Shown here: positions 34,668-44,408 of the stretch, one piece after another
How positions within the stretch are numbered: position 1 is the stretch's first letter
How the letters are laid out: each line of letters starts with the position of its first letter
NCBI GenBank assembly: GCA_002325375.1
Contig: DCRZ01000012.1
Location: 124,387 to 188,386 of the forward strand
Reading direction: 5' to 3'
Source of the DNA: Rhodospirillaceae bacterium UBA1479
GTDB lineage: Bacteria > Pseudomonadota > Alphaproteobacteria > Rhodospirillales > Casp-alpha2
Length of the DNA stretch: 64,000 nucleotides
The notes under the pieces: model-generated
Told to the model about the DNA's origin: nothing
Seen by the model: only the letters and a program-made list of their open reading frames with translations
The model's database searches: none
Made by a program: the position numbers and the translations under genes

Positions 34668-35075
34668 ATGATCGGATTGGTCGTCGTAACCCACGGCAAT
34701 CTGGCGACGGAAATGATTTCCGCCCTGGAACACGTGGTCGGGCCGCAACCCGACGTGGCCGCCGTGTGCATCGGGCCCGAGGACGACATGGAGGAACGCC
34801 GCGCCGAAATCATGGAGCGGGTCGAACAGGTCGATTCGGGCGAAGGCGTGGTGGTGCTGACCGACATGTTCGGCGGCACGCCGTCGAACCTGGCGATTTC
34901 CATCCTGGATCGCGCCAATGTCGAGGTTATCGCCGGAATCAACCTGCCGATGCTGGTCAAGCTGGCCAGCGTGCGCAAAACCGAACCCCTGGCCAAGGCC
35001 GTCGAGGCGGCCCAGGAAGCGGGCCGCAAATACATCAACATCGCCTCGCACCTGCTGACCCAGGAAGCGCGCTAG
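34668..35075 (+). CDS. manX: PTS EIIA component, mannose family
   Basis: A 135-residue protein from ATG 34668; an in-frame ATG three codons earlier is possible. It opens MIGLVVVTHG with the phosphorylatable His9, followed by DMFGGTPSNLA (about 67-77). It is a stand-alone EIIA domain without EIIB, EIIC or EIID, so it is likely to act as a phosphorylation-state signal and not in sugar uptake. A six-codon reading frame (34651-34671) ends across its start codon (ATGA). Confidence 0.9.
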   Translation: MIGLVVVTHGNLATEMISALEHVVGPQPDVAAVCIGPEDDMEERRAEIMERVEQVDSGEGVVVLTDMFGGTPSNLAISILDRANVEVIAGINLPMLVKLASVRKTEPLAKAVEAAQEAGRKYINIASHLLTQEAR

Positions 35076-35096
35076 CGCCAGGCGCTGGGGATTTTT

Positions 35097-35390
35097 ATGC
35101 CGTCGCGAACCGTCACCATCGTCAACATGCGCGGGCTGCACGCCCGTGCGGCCGCCAAGTTCGCCAAGCTGGCGGGCGAGTTCAAGGCCGAGGTTCTGGT
35201 CTCCAAGGACGGCCAGACCGTGGGCGGGCGATCGATCATGGGGTTGATGATGCTGGCCGCCGCCCCAGGCACGGAGATCGAAATCGCCTGCGACGGCGAC
35301 GGCTGCGGGGCCGCGCTGGACGCCCTGACCGCGCTGGTCGAGGACGGCTTCGACGAGGAACTGTCGGATACCCCGGCGCCGGGCAAGTGA
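35097..35390 (+). CDS. ptsH: HPr phosphocarrier protein
   Basis: A 97-residue phosphocarrier. Active-site His15 is in MRGLHARAAA and the HprK target Ser46 is in GGRSIMGL. Both sites are intact, matching the presence of EI and HprK in the same cluster. The C-terminal 10 residues are slightly longer than in enteric HPr. It lies 21 bases after the EIIA gene. Confidence 0.94.
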   Translation: MPSRTVTIVNMRGLHARAAAKFAKLAGEFKAEVLVSKDGQTVGGRSIMGLMMLAAAPGTEIEIACDGDGCGAALDALTALVEDGFDEELSDTPAPGK

Positions 35391-35412
35391 CGCCCGTGAC
35401 ATGAGGGGGAAC

Positions 35413-37152
35413 ATGGAAAAACGTTTCGAGGGAATGGGCGTATCGCCCGGGATTGCCGTCGGCCCCGCCCATGTGCGCGAAGCCGGCACGCTCGAAGTTC
35501 CCGAACGACATGTCGCCAAGAAGGCCCGCCCGGCCGAGGCCAAGCGCCTGACCGCCGCCGTGATCCTGGCCCGCCGCCAGATCAAGCGCCTCAAGGCCCA
35601 GGCCCAGAAGGATACCGTCACCCAGGAAATGCATTTCCTGTTCGACGCCTATCTGCAGATGCTGGAGGATTCGCGCCTGGTGCGCGGCGCCCACGACCTG
35701 ATCCAGGGCAAAGGCCTGAACGCCGAGGCGGCGGTACAGAAGACCCTGACCGGCATCATTCATGCCTTCCAGGCCATGGATAACGCCTATATCGCGGCCC
35801 GGGTCGAAGACGTGCGCGACGTCGGCAACCGCATCATCCGCAATCTCATGCGCGAGCCTTTGAAGCCGTTCAGCCAGGCCGCCCCGGGGTCGATCATCAT
35901 CGCCGACCAGTTATCACCCGCCGACACGGCGCAGCTGGACCCGGCCCGCATCGCGGGTGCGGCGACGGCGCTGGGCGGGGCCGAGGGGCATGCCGCGATC
36001 ATGGCAAGGGCGCTGGGCATTCCCCTCGTGCTCGGCGTGCCGGACCTGGCCGACGCGGTGAGCACGGGCGCCAAGGTCATCATCGACGGCACCCGCGGCA
36101 CGGTCATCGTCAACCCGACGGCACGCACGCTGGGCGTTTACGAACAGCTTAAGGTCGACGCCCGGAAAGTCGCCGAACGCCTGGGCCATATGCGCACCGT
36201 GCCCGCCGTGACCCGCGACAACGTGACCGTGGCGCTGGCCGCCAACCTGGAACTGCCCATCGAGCTTGAGATGGTCAAGCGCAACGGGGCCGCCGGGATC
36301 GGCCTGCTGCGCACGGAATTCCTTTATATGAGCCGCGACGACACGCCGACCGAGGAAGAACAATACGTCGCCCTCAAGGAAATCGTCGACGCCATGGACG
36401 GCAAGCCGGTGACCATCCGCACCCTCGACGTGGGCGGGGAGAAACCGGCCCAGGGGCTGTTGGGCGATCTCGGCGAGGCGGCGGCATCGGCGCTCGGCCT
36501 GCGCGGCATCCGCCTGTCCCTGAAGCATACGAAAACCATGGATGCGCAGCTGACGGCGATCCTGCGCGCGGCCTGCCACGGGCCCGTGCGGATTTTGCTG
36601 CCCATGGTGTCCACCGTGTCGGAAGTGCGCCAGACGCGGGACGCGCTCAACCGGGCCGCGCAGAAGCTCAAGCGTCGTAAGCAGAAGGTGCCCAACCCCC
36701 TGCCGCCCCTGGGGGTGATGATCGAGGTCCCGGCGGCGGCGCTGGCCGCCGATGCCCTGGCCCAGGTCTCCGACTTCTTCGCCATCGGCTCCAACGACCT
36801 GACCATGTACACGCTGGCCACCGACCGCACCAACGAGCACGTGGCGCATCTGTTCGATTCGCTCCACCCGGCGGTGCTGCGCCTGATCCAGTTCGCGACC
36901 AGCGCGGCGCTGCGCGCGCGCATCCCGATCTCACTCTGCGGCGAAATCGCGGGCGACCCGCGCTACGCGCCGCTGCTGTTGGGCCTGGGGCTGCGGGAAC
37001 TGTCCATGGTGCCGGCCAACATCCCGCTGGTGAAACAGCGCATCCGCGCCCTCGACATCGCCGCCGCCACCCGCCGCGCCGACGCCATCATGGGCCAGGT
37101 CGACCCGGGCCGCATCGCGGCGCTGCTGGACGATTTCAACGGGCTTTCCTAA
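35413..37152 (+). CDS. ptsI: Phosphoenolpyruvate-protein phosphotransferase (enzyme I)
   Basis: A 579-residue enzyme I. I use ATG 35413 because GAGGGGG precedes it by 3-4 bases; ATG 35401 is the alternative. The phospho-His193 lies in GGAEGHAAIMAR, where the usual TS before His is EG. The PEP-binding domain has LLRTEFLYM and NDLTMYTLATDR, and the catalytic Cys is in SLCGEIAGDP. There is no GAF domain, so it is PtsI-type and not PtsP. It passes phosphate to HPr and then EIIA-Man. The end overlaps the convergent hydrolase gene by 4 bases. Confidence 0.93.
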   Translation: MEKRFEGMGVSPGIAVGPAHVREAGTLEVPERHVAKKARPAEAKRLTAAVILARRQIKRLKAQAQKDTVTQEMHFLFDAYLQMLEDSRLVRGAHDLIQGKGLNAEAAVQKTLTGIIHAFQAMDNAYIAARVEDVRDVGNRIIRNLMREPLKPFSQAAPGSIIIADQLSPADTAQLDPARIAGAATALGGAEGHAAIMARALGIPLVLGVPDLADAVSTGAKVIIDGTRGTVIVNPTARTLGVYEQLKVDARKVAERLGHMRTVPAVTRDNVTVALAANLELPIELEMVKRNGAAGIGLLRTEFLYMSRDDTPTEEEQYVALKEIVDAMDGKPVTIRTLDVGGEKPAQGLLGDLGEAAASALGLRGIRLSLKHTKTMDAQLTAILRAACHGPVRILLPMVSTVSEVRQTRDALNRAAQKLKRRKQKVPNPLPPLGVMIEVPAAALAADALAQVSDFFAIGSNDLTMYTLATDRTNEHVAHLFDSLHPAVLRLIQFATSAALRARIPISLCGEIAGDPRYAPLLLGLGLRELSMVPANIPLVKQRIRALDIAAATRRADAIMGQVDPGRIAALLDDFNGLS

Positions 37153-37856
37153 ATCTCCGCGTCGCCGAGCCAGCTTGTAAGCAGATCGAGAACGGCCGAC
37201 GGCGCCTCCATGGGCGTCATATGGCCGCAGTCCTCAATGATCTCGAACCGCGCGTTCGGGATGGCGTCGGCCATCTCTTTCGATTCGTTCATCGACCGCA
37301 GTTCGTCCTGACGCGCCCAGATCACCAGGGTCGGGCAAGCAATGTCCGCAAGGTCCGCGCGTCGGTCCGGGCGCTGGATGGAAAGCTGCCTGATGAACGC
37401 GTCACCGCCCATGCGCAGCGCCATGTCCTTGACCTCCTGGATCAGGGCTGCGTCGTCCCGCAGGTCCGGATGGAAGGCCTTTTTCACCGCGTCCGGCGAC
37501 AGGCCACGAAACCCGCGCTCCTTCGTATGGCCGATCAGGAAGGCGTTGCGTTTGGCGATTTCGGGCCTGGGCGGGCGGGCCGAGGAATTCATCAGCACCA
37601 GGCCCGATACGCGTTCGGGTGCCAGGCGCACGATCTCCCGCGCGACGAAGCCGCCGAGCGAGAAGCCGATCAGGATGAAGGTGTCAGGGGCGTTCTTAAG
37701 GAGATCGCGGGCCGTCACCTCCAGGTCTTCGGTGCGGCTCAGGTCCGCGAAGGTGCAGGTCCCGAGTTCCGCCAACCCCGGCGCCATGCGCGACCAGAGA
37801 GCCTGGTCGGTCATGAAGCCGGGGCAGAGAAGGAAATGGCGGGAAGAATTCGTCAT
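37149..37856 (-). CDS. Alpha/beta hydrolase
   Basis: A 235-residue hydrolase of the alpha/beta fold. The nucleophile elbow is GFSLGG (Ser about 66). The acid is near RQDEL (about 187) and the catalytic His in DCGHMTPMEAP (about 214). The opening LLCPGFMTDQALW is typical of the family. It has no signal peptide. The substrate is unknown. It is read towards ptsI with a 4-base tail overlap. Confidence 0.75.
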   Translation of the reverse strand: MTNSSRHFLLCPGFMTDQALWSRMAPGLAELGTCTFADLSRTEDLEVTARDLLKNAPDTFILIGFSLGGFVAREIVRLAPERVSGLVLMNSSARPPRPEIAKRNAFLIGHTKERGFRGLSPDAVKKAFHPDLRDDAALIQEVKDMALRMGGDAFIRQLSIQRPDRRADLADIACPTLVIWARQDELRSMNESKEMADAIPNARFEIIEDCGHMTPMEAPSAVLDLLTSWLGDAEI

Positions 37857-37950
37857 GGTCCCGTCTTAGCGGGCGCGAAAGTTCCTGGAAACTTTTTTCG
37901 GCGCAAATGCACCGTCGCGGCCCCTTTCGGGGCCGCTCGGGATTTGCGAC

Positions 37951-38658
37951 CTAACAGAGTGTATCGGCCATCTCCTTGAAGTTTTCAATGATCAGGTCGG
38001 GCTGATCGGGCCAGGCGCCGAACGGCCGCTTGCGCCGGTCGATGAAGGCCGTGCGCATGCCGAAGCTTTTCGCCCCCACCACGTCGAATTCGTGGTTGGC
38101 GACGAACAGGCAGGACGTGCGGTCGTAGCCCGTGATCTCGCAGGCCGTGGCATAGGTCGCCCAATGGGGCTTGAAGTAGCCGGCTTCGGCGACGGAGATG
38201 ACATGGTCGAACTCGAACCCGATGTGCGGGCCGGCGTTGGCCAGCATGTCCGGATCGCCGTTGGATAGGATGGCAAGCTCGTAGCCCGCGTCGCGCAGGC
38301 GGCCCAGGGCCTCGATCACGTCGGGGAAGGGCTTCAGCTTTTCGATCTCGGAGACCAGCCATTCGACCTCGGCCTGGGTGTAGTCGATCCCGGCCCGGTC
38401 CATGACCACGGACACGGCGCGATGGCCGATCTGCCGGTAGGGGGTATGGCCGCGGTCACACAGCGCGTCGATCATGGAATTTTCGAAATGGGTGCGCCGC
38501 CACCAGGTGACGAAGCTGTGGGGATTGCCGTCCCAGCCCTTTTCTTTCAGGAACGGCGTGGCGATTTCCGTCAGGCCCTTCTGCATGTCGACGACGGTGC
38601 CGTACTGGTCGAACACCAGAATCTTGATTTCGCGCTTGAGAATGTCCGGATCGGTCAT
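37951..38658 (-). CDS. Haloacid dehalogenase type II
   Basis: A 235-residue HAD enzyme predicted to hydrolyse L-2-haloacids, or a related phosphatase. The nucleophile is Asp17 in FDQYGT, where the Tyr is typical of dehalogenases and not phosphatases. LSNGD (motif II, about 130-134), KPHWATY (motif III) and VANHEFDVVGAK (motif IV) follow. It is a single gene between the hydrolase and ahcY. True substrate not shown by context. Confidence 0.8.
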   Translation of the reverse strand: MTDPDILKREIKILVFDQYGTVVDMQKGLTEIATPFLKEKGWDGNPHSFVTWWRRTHFENSMIDALCDRGHTPYRQIGHRAVSVVMDRAGIDYTQAEVEWLVSEIEKLKPFPDVIEALGRLRDAGYELAILSNGDPDMLANAGPHIGFEFDHVISVAEAGYFKPHWATYATACEITGYDRTSCLFVANHEFDVVGAKSFGMRTAFIDRRKRPFGAWPDQPDLIIENFKEMADTLC

Positions 38659-38958
38659 GTGGAAAGGTCCCTTTCAGGTCGTCAGTTGTTGAGCAGCGCG
38701 CAGTATGCCTCCGGCCAAGGGCTTGCAAAATCGCGAAATTCTAAGCTTAGAGTCGAGATTTTCTCCGCATTGCGCATGGCCCCGGCCCCGGGCCTTCCCC
38801 GGGCCGCCCCTTGAAGATTGGCCCTGAGACTGCTACATCCCCGCATCACGCAAGACCTGGGCGGAACCCTGCCCGGCGGAATTATTTCACAATCACGCGC
38901 CCCCGGACACAAACGTCCGAGGTTTGCGCCGAACGGATTGAACAAACAGGAGTTCTAT
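38659..38958 (+). promoter_or_regulatory. ahcY upstream region: promoter and structured leader
   Basis: A 300-base gap. TTGAAG (38811-38816) and TACATC (38834-38839), spaced 17, form a plausible promoter giving a leader of roughly 110 bases. Within it, CGGAC (38904-38908) pairs with GTCCG (38915-38919). The loop CAAAC (38910-38914) is complementary to GTTTG (38922-38926), so an H-type pseudoknot could form. I could not match it to a known SAH or SAM riboswitch consensus. CAGGAG precedes the ATG. GC-rich hairpins at about 38777-38808 lie upstream of the promoter. Confidence 0.4.
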
Positions 38959-40353
<1,395 letters not shown>

Positions 40354-40382
40354 TCCGGCCGTACGGCCGAAAAAGGTTAAGA

Positions 40383-40406
40383 GGCGGCGCGCAAGCGCCG
40401 CCTTTT
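40383..40406 (+). terminator. Rho-independent terminator after ahcY
   Basis: A perfect 8-bp stem GGCGGCGC / GCGCCGCC with a GCAA loop is followed by TTTT and a T-rich stretch, 30 bases after the ahcY stop. Canonical. Confidence 0.92.
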
Positions 40407-40444
40407 GCTTTGTTATCAGGCAGTTCAATGATTAACATCCCTGC

Positions 40445-42103
40445 GTGCTAAGCAATATCACCCCCATCAGTGCATTCAGCGCCGGCCTGCTGCTCGGCGC
40501 GGGCCTGCTATTGATCGTCGCCTGGATGTTTCGGCGCCGCGCGGGCGAGGCCGAACACGAGCGCCGGCGGATCGAAGCCGTGGCCGTCAAGGCCCGGGAA
40601 ATCCTGGCCGGATCGCCCGACGGCCTGTTTCTGTGGGACCGCGGATCGGGCGGCATCACCTGTTCGCGCAAGCTGGCGTCGCTGTTGTCGCTGGCCGACG
40701 GCACCAACGCCAAGTTCGAAGACGTCATCGCCTGCTTCGACGGCGATTCGGCGAAACGGCTGAAGGCGTCCGTCACTTTTCTGCACGAGGAGGGCCGGCG
40801 GTTCGAAATCGTGCTGACCACCGCCGATTCGGGCGGCCGGCGCATGGTCCAGGCCGTGGGGGCCCGCGCCAGCGCCAAGGACGGCAAGGCGCTGGCCGAC
40901 ATGGTGTGGATGCGCGACATTTCCGCCGCCGCCAAACTGCTGATCGATCTGACCGGCGAGGGTGACTTGCCGGAAGCCCGCGACCTGCACCTGCGCGGCC
41001 TGCTGGATGCCCTGCCGTTCCCGATCTGGCTGCGCGACGGCGACCTGCGCGTCGTGTTCACCAATCAGGCCGCCCTCAACCAACGCGTCGCCGGCCCCGA
41101 CGACGGCCAGGCGGAAACGGCCCGCGACGAGGCCCGCGCGGTAACCCGCGTCCAGGACCTGGAAAACGCCGGCGAGACCCGATCCTTCGACGTCACGGAA
41201 TGCCCGCTCGCCACCGACGGCAGCGGCGGCGACGGAGAGGACGCGCCGGACAGCGCCGTCAGCGGCCTGATCGGATATGCTTTTCCCCACGGATCGGGCG
41301 ACAACCCGGCCCCGCCCGCGGCGGCCGAACCGGCCGCCCTGCCGCCCTGGGCGCAGATGGCCCAGGCCGTGCTCAAGGGCCTCGGCACCGGGATCGCCAT
41401 CTTCGACCGCAATACCAAGCTGGCGTTCTTCAACGAGGCCTACCGAGACATGTGGCGGCTAGATGCCGCCTGGCTGGACGAAGGCCGCGATTTTCCGGAA
41501 ATCCTCGAACATCTGCGCGCCGAACGCCGCCTGCCCGAGGTCCCCGATTTCCGTGCCTACAAGATGGAGCAACTTGCCCTGTTCGACGAAGCAGGCGATC
41601 CCATGGGCGATCTCATGCATCTGCCCGACGGGCGCACGCTGCGCGCCGTCGCCTATCCCATGCCGTCGGGGGGGCTCGCCTTCGGTTACGACGACGTGAC
41701 CGACCAGTTGGACCTGGAAAGCGCCAACAACGCGCGCGACGCCGTCTACCGCGCCAGCCTGGAAAACCTCGGCGAGGCCATCGCCGTGTTCGGATCGGAC
41801 GGGCGCCTGAAATTCTGGAACCCGGCCTTTGCCCGGCTATGGGACCTGGGCGACGACGGGCTGAGCGCCGGCACCCATGTCAGCGACTTCGTCGAGGCGA
41901 CCCGCCCCTTGGCCGCCACCGGCGGCGACTGGGACACCAAGAAAGCGCAGATCCTGTCCGCCATGACCCGGCGCGAGGTCACCCGCGACGCCATCGAATG
42001 CGCCGACGGCCGTGTGCTGGAATTCGTCAATACGCCCCTGCCCGACGGCGGCGTGCTGATCGCCTATGCGGAAACGCGGGCGAACGGGGCCCCAGACGGC
42101 TGA
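40445..42103 (+). CDS. Membrane-anchored multi-PAS protein without kinase domain (DivL-position protein)
   Basis: A 552-residue protein with one N-terminal membrane segment (about 10-29). A Pro/Ala/Asp-rich linker (about 235-300) separates PAS-like modules at about 50-160, 180-215, 310-395 and 405-545 (GIAIFDRNTKLAFFNEAY and IAVFGSDGRLKFWNPAF are typical PAS starts). It ends directly after the last PAS; no HisKA or HATPase follows in any frame. From memory, the gene between ahcY and tsaE in many Alphaproteobacteria is the kinase DivL with the same layout plus DHp and ATPase domains. GTG start with no clear ribosome-binding site, so the start is uncertain. Confidence 0.7.
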   Translation: MLSNITPISAFSAGLLLGAGLLLIVAWMFRRRAGEAEHERRRIEAVAVKAREILAGSPDGLFLWDRGSGGITCSRKLASLLSLADGTNAKFEDVIACFDGDSAKRLKASVTFLHEEGRRFEIVLTTADSGGRRMVQAVGARASAKDGKALADMVWMRDISAAAKLLIDLTGEGDLPEARDLHLRGLLDALPFPIWLRDGDLRVVFTNQAALNQRVAGPDDGQAETARDEARAVTRVQDLENAGETRSFDVTECPLATDGSGGDGEDAPDSAVSGLIGYAFPHGSGDNPAPPAAAEPAALPPWAQMAQAVLKGLGTGIAIFDRNTKLAFFNEAYRDMWRLDAAWLDEGRDFPEILEHLRAERRLPEVPDFRAYKMEQLALFDEAGDPMGDLMHLPDGRTLRAVAYPMPSGGLAFGYDDVTDQLDLESANNARDAVYRASLENLGEAIAVFGSDGRLKFWNPAFARLWDLGDDGLSAGTHVSDFVEATRPLAATGGDWDTKKAQILSAMTRREVTRDAIECADGRVLEFVNTPLPDGGVLIAYAETRANGAPDG

Positions 42104-42130
42104 CCCTCGACCCCTGACTTTCGGCTGACT

Positions 42131-42158
42131 TTGACTCCGTACACCGACGCACTATATT
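42131..42158 (+). promoter_or_regulatory. Candidate hspQ promoter
   Basis: TTGACT (42131-42136) and TATATT (42153-42158), spaced 16, lie about 60 bases before the hspQ ATG. It fits a housekeeping promoter better than a heat-shock (sigma-32) one. Confidence 0.5.
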
Positions 42159-42216
42159 GAGGGTGCGCCTGCGAACAGCCGCCCTCGGAAGAAGGCAATA
42201 AAAGGACCACAAGGTC

Positions 42217-42546
42217 ATGAGTAGATCATTCGCGAAATTCCCGCTCGGCGAATTCGTCCGCCACCGCGTCTATGGATTCCGCGGCGTGGTGTTCGATATC
42301 GATCCCGAATTCAACAATTCAGAGGAATGGTACGACAGCATTCCCGCCGACGTGCGTCCGCGCAAGGACCAGCCGTTCTATCACCTGCTTGCGGAAAACC
42401 ACGACAAGTCGCCCTATGTGGCCTACGTGTCGGAGCAGAATCTGGAACTCGAGGATTCGGACGAACTGATCGACCATCCGGATCTGCCGGACTATTTCAC
42501 GGTCGACGACGACGGCCGCCTGATCTACCGCCATCCCATGAACTGA
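42217..42546 (+). CDS. hspQ: Heat shock protein HspQ
   Basis: A 109-residue protein with the HspQ/YccV-like core: KFPLGEFVRHRVYGFRGVV at the start (shortened: FPLGEFVRHR, GFRGVVFD), then YHLLAENHDKSPYVAYVSEQNL. Homologues bind hemimethylated DNA (E. coli) and act as a specificity-enhancing factor or substrate of Lon. It is transcribed on its own after the PAS protein. The following gene is convergent. Confidence 0.93.
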   Translation: MSRSFAKFPLGEFVRHRVYGFRGVVFDIDPEFNNSEEWYDSIPADVRPRKDQPFYHLLAENHDKSPYVAYVSEQNLELEDSDELIDHPDLPDYFTVDDDGRLIYRHPMN

Positions 42547-42568
42547 CGCCCCCTCGGGCATTCCCGAA

Positions 42569-43222
42569 TTACCGGCAGGGCTGGGCCGCGAAATAGGCGG
42601 CCAGGTCGTCGATCTGCGCATCGGTAAGATAAGCCCCTTGGCGGGTCATCATGCTGTGCACGCGCGACTGGCCCGGCCGGGTCAGATCGATCCAATGGGT
42701 ATCGCGGAACGACAGCAGCTGCGTACGCAGGTAGCCCTGCCGCTGTCCGGCCAGGGTCGGGATGAACGTATGGCGGCTGTGCCCGGCCGCGCCGTGACAC
42801 AGAAAACACCGGGTCGCCAGCAGGGGTTTGGGCGGGGGGACCGACGGGCCGCCGTCCAGGTCGCGGGCGTTGACGCAGGCCTGGCGCGAGAAATAGCCGG
42901 CGACGATCCCGACATCCTTGTGATCGACCTTTGGCGCCTGGGCGTTCATCACCGGGTGCTTGCGCTCCAGGCGGGTGAAGCCGCTGCCCCGCGGCACGAA
43001 TTCCCGCTGGAACGCGGCGATCTGATGAATCAGGTATTTGGCGTCCTGGCCCAGGATCGACGGCACGCGGGGTTTCTCTGCAAGATGCGCGGGCCCGTGG
43101 CACCGCAGGCAAGGAACGGCGGCGGGCGGTGGGTCTTCCGAGGCGGCGGTGCCGCTCAAAATCGCCGCCGTCAGCAAGACCACAGCCCCAAGGCCGCCTT
43201 TCAGGAATCTCCCCAAGCGCAA
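42569..43222 (-). CDS. Diheme cytochrome c (c4-like)
   Basis: A 217-residue periplasmic cytochrome with a signal peptide (about 1-27). It has two heme motifs, CLRCH (38-42) and CFLCH (139-143), with likely axial Met92 and Met191/192 (HSMMTRQG). Two class I domains in tandem of about 100 residues match the cytochrome c4 family of electron donors to oxidases. It follows the FNR-like gene with a 32-base gap on the same strand and probably shares its transcript. Confidence 0.82.
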   Translation of the reverse strand: MRLGRFLKGGLGAVVLLTAAILSGTAASEDPPPAAVPCLRCHGPAHLAEKPRVPSILGQDAKYLIHQIAAFQREFVPRGSGFTRLERKHPVMNAQAPKVDHKDVGIVAGYFSRQACVNARDLDGGPSVPPPKPLLATRCFLCHGAAGHSRHTFIPTLAGQRQGYLRTQLLSFRDTHWIDLTRPGQSRVHSMMTRQGAYLTDAQIDDLAAYFAAQPCR

Positions 43223-43254
43223 CCGTCTTTCCCCCTGGGTTCGGCCGCCGTGGC

Positions 43255-44292
43255 CTAATCCTTCCCCGAACCGGGCACACCCTTGGTCGTGGAATATTCG
43301 AAATGCAGGATCTCTCCCGGCCGCGCCACCGCATGGGCGCCGTGGGCGGCGGCGGCGGCTTCGGCGAAACCGGTCAGGATCAATTTCAATTTTCCCGGAT
43401 AGGTGACGATGTCGCCGGCGGCGAACAGGCCCGGGTGGTCCGTCGCCATGGTCGCCGGGTCGACGGCAATGTGATTGTCCTTAAGGTCCAATTGCCAGTC
43501 GGCGATCGGCCCCAGTTGCTGCAGCATGCCGAAGAACGGCAGCAGCACATCGGCGGGAAGCCGCCGCGCGTTGCCGTCGAGATCGCGGGCGATGACGGCG
43601 TCGAGCCGCCCGCCCGCCCCCTCGAGCCCGCCCAGCTGATAGGGGATGACCAGATCAACCTTGCCCGCCGCCGCCAGGTCTTCCAACCGGCGCACGTTGT
43701 CGGGGGCGGCGCGGAATTTCGCACGGCGGTGGACCACGGCCAGGCTTTCGGCGACGTCGGCCAGGGACAGGGCCCAGTCGACGGCGCTGTCGCCGCCGCC
43801 GGCGATGACCACGCGGCGGCCGCGGAAATCCTCGATCCGCCCGACCATGTATTTCACGCCCAGGCCGGGTCCTTGATCCTCATAGGCTTCGATGCCGTCC
43901 AGGGGCGGACGGTTGGGCCCGAAGGCGCCGACCCCGGCGCAGACGATGACCGTGGGGGCGGCGATCGCCGTGCCCCGGGCGGTTTCGACCCGCCAGGTCC
44001 CGCCATCCTGCGTCAGGCCGGTGACCGGACTGCCCAGATGGTAGACGGGGTCGAAGGGGGCGGCCTGTTCGGTTAATCGGTCGACCAGGTCCTGGGCGCC
44101 GATCCGGGGATATCCCGGGATATCGTAAATGGGTTTTTCCGGGTAGAGTGCACTCAACTGCCCGCCTGGCATTTCCAGGGCGTCGACCACGTGACACTTC
44201 AGGCCCAGCATGCCGCATTCGAACACCGCGAACAGGCCCACGGGGCCCGCGCCGATGATCACCACATCCGTCCGTTCCGGCGTCTGGGACAC
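43255..44292 (-). CDS. Ferredoxin/flavodoxin-NADP+ reductase, thioredoxin-reductase-like type
   Basis: A 345-residue flavoprotein. The FAD site is IIGAGPVGL (12-20), followed by PGGQLSALYPEKPIYDIPG (key parts PGGQLSALYP and YDIPG), which is typical of the TrxR-like FNR family (YumC type). The NADPH site is VVIAGGGDSAVDWA (about 160-173), and a C-terminal LFAAGDI follows. The redox CxxC of thioredoxin reductase is absent. It moves electrons between NADPH and ferredoxin. The next gene downstream encodes the diheme cytochrome. Confidence 0.88.
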   Translation of the reverse strand: MSQTPERTDVVIIGAGPVGLFAVFECGMLGLKCHVVDALEMPGGQLSALYPEKPIYDIPGYPRIGAQDLVDRLTEQAAPFDPVYHLGSPVTGLTQDGGTWRVETARGTAIAAPTVIVCAGVGAFGPNRPPLDGIEAYEDQGPGLGVKYMVGRIEDFRGRRVVIAGGGDSAVDWALSLADVAESLAVVHRRAKFRAAPDNVRRLEDLAAAGKVDLVIPYQLGGLEGAGGRLDAVIARDLDGNARRLPADVLLPFFGMLQQLGPIADWQLDLKDNHIAVDPATMATDHPGLFAAGDIVTYPGKLKLILTGFAEAAAAAHGAHAVARPGEILHFEYSTTKGVPGSGKD

Positions 44293-44408
44293 CTGCGCCT
44301 GCTCCTTCGGTCTTTTCGGGGCTGTTATCCGGGATTCCTTACATGGCGGGCCGCGCGGGTCAGGTCAAGCCTTGTCCCCGCAAGGGTATTTTCGTTAAAA
44401 GGGCGGCG

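Noticed and set aside
38880..38958. Known SAH or SAM-II riboswitch before ahcY
   Set aside because: The conserved nucleotides of those classes, as I know them, are not present; only a generic pseudoknot potential is reported.
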